A DNA stretch of 64,000 nucleotides from contig JAWRVZ010000109.1 in NCBI GenBank assembly GCA_037043235.1, positions 1,711,001 to 1,775,000 of the forward strand. Direction: 5' to 3'. The stretch comes from Rhodeus uyekii (lineage: Eukaryota > Chordata > Actinopteri > Cypriniformes > Acheilognathidae). Shown one piece after another: positions 58,318-64,000 of this stretch (position 1 is the first letter of the stretch; each line of letters begins with the position of its first letter). The notes under the pieces were generated by a model. That model saw only the letters and a list, made by a program, of their open reading frames with translations, was not told the origin of the DNA and searched no databases. Both the position numbers and the translations under genes were made by a program.

Positions 58318-59815
58318 TCTCTACACGTTACACACACTCTCTCTCACTCTTAACACGTTACACACACTCTCTCTCACTCTTAACACGTCACACACACTCT
58401 CTTTCACTGTTAACATGTTACACACACTCTCGCTCTCAACACGTTACACACACTCTCTCACTCTCAACACACTACACACACTCTCTCAACACGTTAAACA
58501 CACTCTCTCTCACTCTTAACACACTACACACTCTCTCTCGCTCTCAACACGTTACACACACTCTCTCTCACTCTTAACACGTCACACACACTCTCTTTCA
58601 CTGTTAACATGTTACATACACTCTCTCACTCTCAACACACTACACACACTCTCTCTCACTCTTAACACGTCACACACACTCTCTCTCACTCTTAACACGT
58701 CACACACACTCTCTTTCACTGTTAACATGTTACATACACTCTCTCACTCTCAACACACTACACACACTCTCTCTCACTCTTAACACGTTCACACACACTC
58801 TCACTCTCAACACACTACACACACTCTCTCAACACGTTACACACACTCTCTCACTCTCAACACACTACACACACTCTCTCAACACGTTAAACACACTCTC
58901 TCTCACTCTTAACACACTACACACTCTCTCTCTCACTCTTAACACGTTACACACACTCTCAACACACTACACACCCTCTCTCTCACTCTTAACACGTTAC
59001 ACACACTCTCTCACTCTCAACACACTACACACTCTCTCTCTCACTCTTAACACGTCACACACACTCTCTTTCACTGTTAACATGTTACACACACTCTCTT
59101 TCACTGTTAACATGTTACACACACTCTCGCTCTCAACACGTTACACACACTCTCTCTCACTCTTAACACGTCACACACACTCTTTCACTGTTAACATGTT
59201 ACATACACTCTCTCACTCTCAACACACTACACACTCTCTCTCTCACTCTTAACATGTTACACACACTCTCTTTCACTGTTAACATGTTACACACACTCTC
59301 GCTCTCAACACGTTACACACACTCTCTCTCACTCTTAACACGTCACACACACTCTTTCACTGTTAACATGTTACATACACTCTCTCACTCTTAACACACT
59401 ACACACACTCTCTCTCACTCTTAACACGTTACACACACTCTCAACACACTACACACCCTCTCTCTCACTCTTAACACGTTACACACACTCTCAACACACT
59501 ACACACCCTCTCTCTCGCTCTTAACACGTTACACACACTCTCTCACTCTCAACACACTATACACTCTCTCTCTCTCACTCTTAACACGTTACACACACTC
59601 TCTCAACACGTTACACACACTCTCTCTCACTCTTAACATGTCACACACACTCTCTTACTCTTAACACGTTACACACACTCTCTCTCACTCTAAACATGTT
59701 ACACACACTCTCTCTCAACTTGTTACACACACAGTCTCTCACTCTCTCTCTCTCAACACATAACACACACTCTCTCAACACGTTACACACACACACTCAC
59801 TCTCTCTCTCTCTCT
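58318..59815 (+). repeat. 1.5 kb minisatellite of CACTCTCTCTCACTCTTAACAC units
   Basis: About 50 imperfect units of 24-31 bp. Each has a CACACTCTCTC pyrimidine part and an AACACGTTACA part; the variants AACACGTCACA, AACATGTTACA and AACACACTACA recur in blocks. Each ACACGT carries an E-box-like CACGT core. No gene. Confidence 0.93.
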
Positions 59816-61115
59816 CTCCCCCATCTCTCTCTCCCATGTTACGCACCATTGTTGTTTCATGTTACACACACTCGCTCTTTCTCCACGTCATACACACTCG
59901 CTCATGCTCACACAGTCCATCCAGAAGGTTCTTGCAGGGGCCGTTACAATAAACCATGTTTATAGAGCAGCGTGACCTTTTCCATCGCCCAAGCGGTCTG
60001 TCACACACACACACACACCTATTCAGGGGAAGGTGTCACCGGCCGGCACATCAGTCTTGATTGGTAGGGTCTTCACCCTCCCATCCTCTTTCATCTATCA
60101 GCAGAACAGTGTTGCTCTCATTTTCTCACTGAACTCAGTATCAAAATCTGCTCTGAAACCCATTCAGTCCATTTGCATGGAAATTGTAATTTTATTTCTC
60201 ACGATTGTGACTGAATGCCTTATAATTGCAATCTATTTCTCGGAATTTTGACCATATATCACAACTTCAAGCCTCGCAACTTGACTATTTACTCACAATT
60301 ACCTGTTTTTTCTTTTTACTCTTAGTCAGTTCAAACACTTGGCTCGAACTTCTCTGAATCAAATTATATTTCGGTAAGGTGCAAGTCTGTGTGCCAGAGT
60401 ATGCATATGCTCATAAATGCATGTATTGTAAATGCATGCCTAAAATATATTTCACAATATTAAAATATTCTAATTACAGCAATTTTTCCTCTACAATTGC
60501 TAAGGCACATTTCTCAATTCTTAGCTCATTTTATCAAAACTCTTCCCATAGTTCTCCAAACTAACCTCTCAGCTTCACAACAGTTTAATTCACATTCAAA
60601 ATGCACTAAAACGAGAAAAAACCTTCAGTCATGTCTCAAATCAGTTCATAGTATAGTATTATAGTATATTATAGATAGTATTTGTTTTTTCTTTAGACTC
60701 AGGATATATTTCAACATGGTATTACTGTAGAAATGTATCAAATTTCTGTCTTATTAATGTTTGTGTTGCGTTAGGTGTTGAACATAAGTGTAACAGTTTT
60801 GAAAAGAGAACGTTAACATGTGCAAATTGGCCTGTACAGCATAAAGTTTTGATGTGGTTTGTGTCTATGTGAGAAAATAATTCATGTAAATTGAAAGATA
60901 TCGTCAGTGAAAAGCAAAGATAAATGATCCGCACTTTAGCTGTCATAGACTGATGCGGTGTAGAAAAAGTGACTTTAGTTTCGAGAAATGTGTCTTAGCA
61001 ATTGTAAAAACTGTAATGGAGTTTATAATCCAGTATAATGCATCCATTTTCCATACATGATTTTAAAATATAATTATTATAGTATATTATATTTTAATAT
61101 AATAATTCTTATTTT
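59816..61115. other. Gene-free sequence
   Basis: A CA run lies at 60003-60019. The rest is unique AT-rich DNA with no recognisable feature. Confidence 0.35.
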
Positions 61116-61275
61116 CCTGTGTGTCTAACAGTAGAGAGCGGCGCTTGCAACATCAAGGTCATGGGTTTGATTCCCAGGGAAAGCAAGAACTGATTAGAAT
61201 GTCAATGTGTTTCTTGAATGCAATGCAAGTTACTTTGAATAAAAGGATCTGATAAATGCATGAATCTGAATGTAT
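61116..61275 (+). mobile_element. tRNA-derived SINE, copy 6
   Basis: Nearly the same text as 2459-2608: GTGTGTCTAACAGTAGAG, GGTTTGATTCC (B box with one change), GTGTTTCTTGAATGCAATG and ACTTTGAATAAAAGGATC. Confidence 0.75.
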
Positions 61276-61581
61276 AAGTGTAATGTTTGTAAGATGTGCT
61301 GATTTCACAAACACGCACAGCAAAATAACCCGCAGACACACTCCTCCACACTGTCATGAGTTTAGACTTGGTCACATCAGAGAGAAACTGGGAAGTGGAA
61401 GCTCTTGAATGGAATGCGGGAAGTACATGTACGATAAACTTAATAAACCTGGAAAATAAACCCCTACAATTTATTACTAATAAACTCAGTACAGTCTCTA
61501 TGCCTTCTGTTCTTGACAGAAGCGCTGTCTGCACCCTGTGTGTGTGTGTGTGATGAATAATGTATGAGTGTTCATTAAGAT

Positions 61582-61583
<2 letters not shown>

Positions 61584-61640
<57 letters not shown>
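61584..61640. repeat. (GT)n microsatellite
   Basis: About 57 bp of pure GT, followed at 61705-61728 by a (GA)n run. Confidence 0.95.
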
Positions 61641-61641
<1 letters not shown>

Positions 61642-61704
61642 CCCTCCCCTTTGCTATGCAGCATCTCCAGCCATCTGGATCCGTGCCATGACTGCCACCA
61701 TTTA

Positions 61705-61728
61705 GAGAGAGAGAGAGAGAGAGAGAGA
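61705..61728. repeat. (GA)n microsatellite
   Basis: GA repeats of about 24 bp between TTTA and GCATGAGG. Confidence 0.92.
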
Positions 61729-61799
61729 GCATGAGGCATCTGAAAGCTTCTTAAACATAAAATAGATGTAAATTCACACATCTGAATAATTCGACTTTC

Positions 61800-61912
61800 G
61801 TTTCAATAAAACATTTTGAATTTGGCAGACACTTTCATCCAAAGCAAAATACAGTGCATTCAAGCTATACTTGTTTTTCAGTTTACGTGTTGTTTTGACC
61901 TTGGCACACATA
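61800..61912 (-). mobile_element. tRNA-derived SINE fragment, diverged (copy 7)
   Basis: GGCAGACACTTTCATCC, CAGTGCATTCAAGC and TGACCTTGGCAC match the reverse of the SINE tail and body with many changes. The B box is lost. Confidence 0.4.
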
Positions 61913-62329
61913 GTCCCTCAGGTCAATCGTTGCTAAAGGATCAAGCCATTTCACCCTTGACCCCATTTTAAGAAGAATGGTCCTATGAGTAGCGTTTCAG
62001 ATCATTCATAGATACGCTTCTGAAAATGAAGTGTGCTTAAATGTATTAAACGTGCACCTTTAGTGCACTTCAAATCTTAAAAGTATATTGTTTCTAAAAT
62101 ATTTACTTGCAGATGACATAATATTAATTAAATAAATTAAAGTAAAACACTTAAGTGTACTTGAAGACAGTAAAGATTTCAAAACTGTTTCTTAACGCAC
62201 ATTTGTTCACTTTGTAATAAAGTAAAACAAAAAGCTTTACTTCAAAGTACATTTTAAATCATTATTTTTAATAAATGATGTTTTATTAACAAAGTTTGGG
62301 AGGAACACGTTCAAAGGATTAACGCAATC
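61913..62329. repeat. AT-rich sequence with AAGTGTACTT-type repeats
   Basis: Scattered CTTAAGTGTACTTG, TTCAAAGTACATTTT and TTTAGTGCACTTC motifs suggest an old dispersed fish repeat. No ends defined. Confidence 0.28.
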
Positions 62330-62595
62330 CACACGTCATCAGCAATTACACCTCATCCTATCAGCATGATGTGGAAGCATGTATATATAGTCTTGTTCGA
62401 CTCACCTACACCTCTGGACAGTTTACGGCATCCCTCCACCACCCCAACTCCTCACACTTAATCATTCCTATCAAAGTCAGGATACGGGGGGAGGGGGGGG
62501 GGGTGCTCCAGGTTCGGGCCAAACACCGAGCTCAGAGCCTCTCCTCGGACAGCACGCCAAATACACACACCTTTACTGCTCCTGAATCATTGGTA
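62330..62595 (+). promoter_or_regulatory. Promoter-like stretch with downstream splice donor
   Basis: GTATATATAG at 62381-62390 resembles a TATA box. About 200 bp of GC-richer DNA follows (including a G-run at 62487-62503), then CATTGGTAAGTGTG with a consensus donor GTAAGT at 62592-62597. This could be a mobile-element promoter with first exon, or a host first exon. The sequence style (CCACACGTCATCAGC, CCAAATACACACACC) favours a repeat. Confidence 0.25.
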
Positions 62596-63131
62596 AGTGT
62601 GAACTCTGGAATCTTTTTCTACTAATCATCCTTTAAATAAGTAAACTTATTTTGATGTGTTGACTAACATACTAAAGTACTTGATTATGATTTGAATTAC
62701 AGTGCTGTACATGATGACACATAAAATTGATATATTTTAAATATGCTAAATTGCAACTTAATTACAAACAGTTCACACTCTTTATACTTTTAAAAAGGAT
62801 ATTATTTCCATAAAGACACAACACATACACACACACACTAACATGTACTTTTTTCATAATGGTAATCATCATATTATACACTTTAGATATTCTATGCAAA
62901 TTGATTCAATTAACCAAATTTAACCATATGTGACTCATAATGCTATGAGGGACCCATGTGTCAGTGATCAGAAAACATCATATAAAACAGGGAAATTGTT
63001 CACAGATACTTTAATCTTGTCGGAAATCGATTGTCCCAAAGCAGATAAAATCACATGAGCTTCAGCCTCTTCAATCCTAGCGTTGTCATTAGCTGTTTCC
63101 ATCTATTTTTTATGCAAATTTTGGAATATTG
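62596..63131. other. Gene-free AT-rich sequence
   Basis: Nothing recognised. Confidence 0.35.
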
Positions 63132-64000
63132 TATCTCAGTGAGGGTCGTGCAGTGTGTGTGTCTCAGTGAGGGTCGTGCAGTGTGTGTGTCTCAGTGAGG
63201 GTCGTGCAGTGTGTGTTATCTCAGTGAGGGTCGTGCAGTGTGTGTGTCTCAGTGAGGGTCGTGCAGTGTGTGTGTCTCAGTGAGGGTCGTGCAGTGTGTG
63301 TGTCTCAGTGAGGGTCGTGCAGTGTGTGTGTTTCAGTGAGGGTCGTGCAGTGTGTATCTCAGTGAGGGTCGTGCAGTGTGTGTGTCTCAGTGAGGGTCGT
63401 GCAGTGTGTGTGTCTCAGTGAGGGTCGTGCAGTGTGTGTGTCTCAGTGAGGGTCGTGCAGTGTGTGTGTTTCAGTGAGGGTCGTGCAGTGTGTATCTCAG
63501 TGAGGGTCGTGCAGTGTGTGTATCTCAGTGAGGGTCGTGCAGTGTGTGTGTCTCAGTGAGGGTCGTGCAGTGTGTGTGTCTCAGTGAGGGTCGTGCAGTG
63601 TGTGTGTTTCAGTGAGGGTCGTGCAGTGTGTGTATCTCAGTGAGGGTCGTGCAGTGTGTGTATCTCAGTGAGGGTCGTGCAGTGTGTGTGTCTCAGTGAG
63701 GGTCGTGCAGTGTGTGTGTCTCAGTGAGGGTCGTGCAGTGTGTGTTATCTCAGTGAGGGTCGTGCAGTGTGTGTGTCTCAGTGAGGGTCGTGCAGTGTGT
63801 GTATCTCAGTGAGGGTCGTGCAGTGTGTGTGTCTCAGTGAGGGTCGTGCAGTGTGTGTATCTCAGTGAGGGTCGTGCAGTGTGTGTATCTCAGTGAGGGT
63901 CGTGCAGTGTGTGTGTCTCAGTGAGGGTCGTGCAGTGTGTGTGTCTCAGTGAGGGTCGTGCAGTGTGTGTGTCTCAGTGAGGGTCGTGCAGTGTGTGTAT
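63132..64000 (+). repeat. 28-bp minisatellite, truncated by window end
   Basis: About 31 units of TCTCAGTGAGGGTCGTGCAG plus TGTGTGTG. Unit lengths of 26-28 bp arise from variation in the TG part (TGTGTAT, TGTGTTAT). Core sequence GTGAGGGTCGTGCAG is invariant in nearly every unit. The array continues past the last base. Confidence 0.95.

Overview
The window reads as non-coding DNA from a teleost fish, most likely a cypriniform. That placement is an inference from repeat content: Tc1, Tigger-like, hAT and Harbinger elements with intact target-site duplications (TSDs), tRNA-derived SINEs ending in the fish-type TTTGAATAAAAGC tail, L2-type LINE 3' tails, very long (GT)n tracts and many minisatellites. 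I found no intact, convincing protein-coding gene. The long open frames at 42.9, 47.1 and 51.1 kb are repeat artefacts. The window looks like an intron or a large intergenic interval.

Layout. 0-3.9 kb: repeat-poor DNA with fragments of one Tigger-like family, a SINE and a perfect 34-bp inverted repeat. 3.88-21.3 kb: six head-to-tail copies of a 2.2-2.6 kb unit. Copy 3 is interrupted by a 1.6 kb Tc1 element with a broken transposase. Copy 4 is interrupted by a Harbinger-type MITE that itself carries a hAT MITE. Copy 5 is rearranged and holds a hAT-like fragment with a decayed serine-tRNA-like sequence. Copies 5 and 6 end in short hairpin repeats. 21.3-42.6 kb: mostly unique DNA with scattered mobile elements (an internally duplicated Tigger-like MITE, a frameshifted LINE fragment, SINEs, two long GT tracts, a hAT inside a hAT) and several stretches that look like conserved non-coding elements.

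42.9-44.5 kb: a 48-bp minisatellite with a CCAAT (NF-Y-type) motif in every unit. 47.1-48.1 kb: an AT-rich minisatellite open in all three forward frames, with a 378-bp higher-order period. 49.0-50.1 kb: a 1,076-bp non-autonomous hAT. 51.1-53.2 kb: a 2.1 kb CTG/TTG/TTA trinucleotide array next to a LINE tail. 53-64 kb: possible LTR pieces, (CA)n and CACTCTCT arrays, two SINE copies, a promoter-like stretch, and a 28-bp minisatellite running off the right edge.

No genes can be shown to work together here. The clearest story is mobile-element history: four nested or staged insertions can be read from duplicated target sites, and neighbouring repeat copies supply the empty sites. Conserved-element and exon candidates are judged by eye only and carry low confidence.
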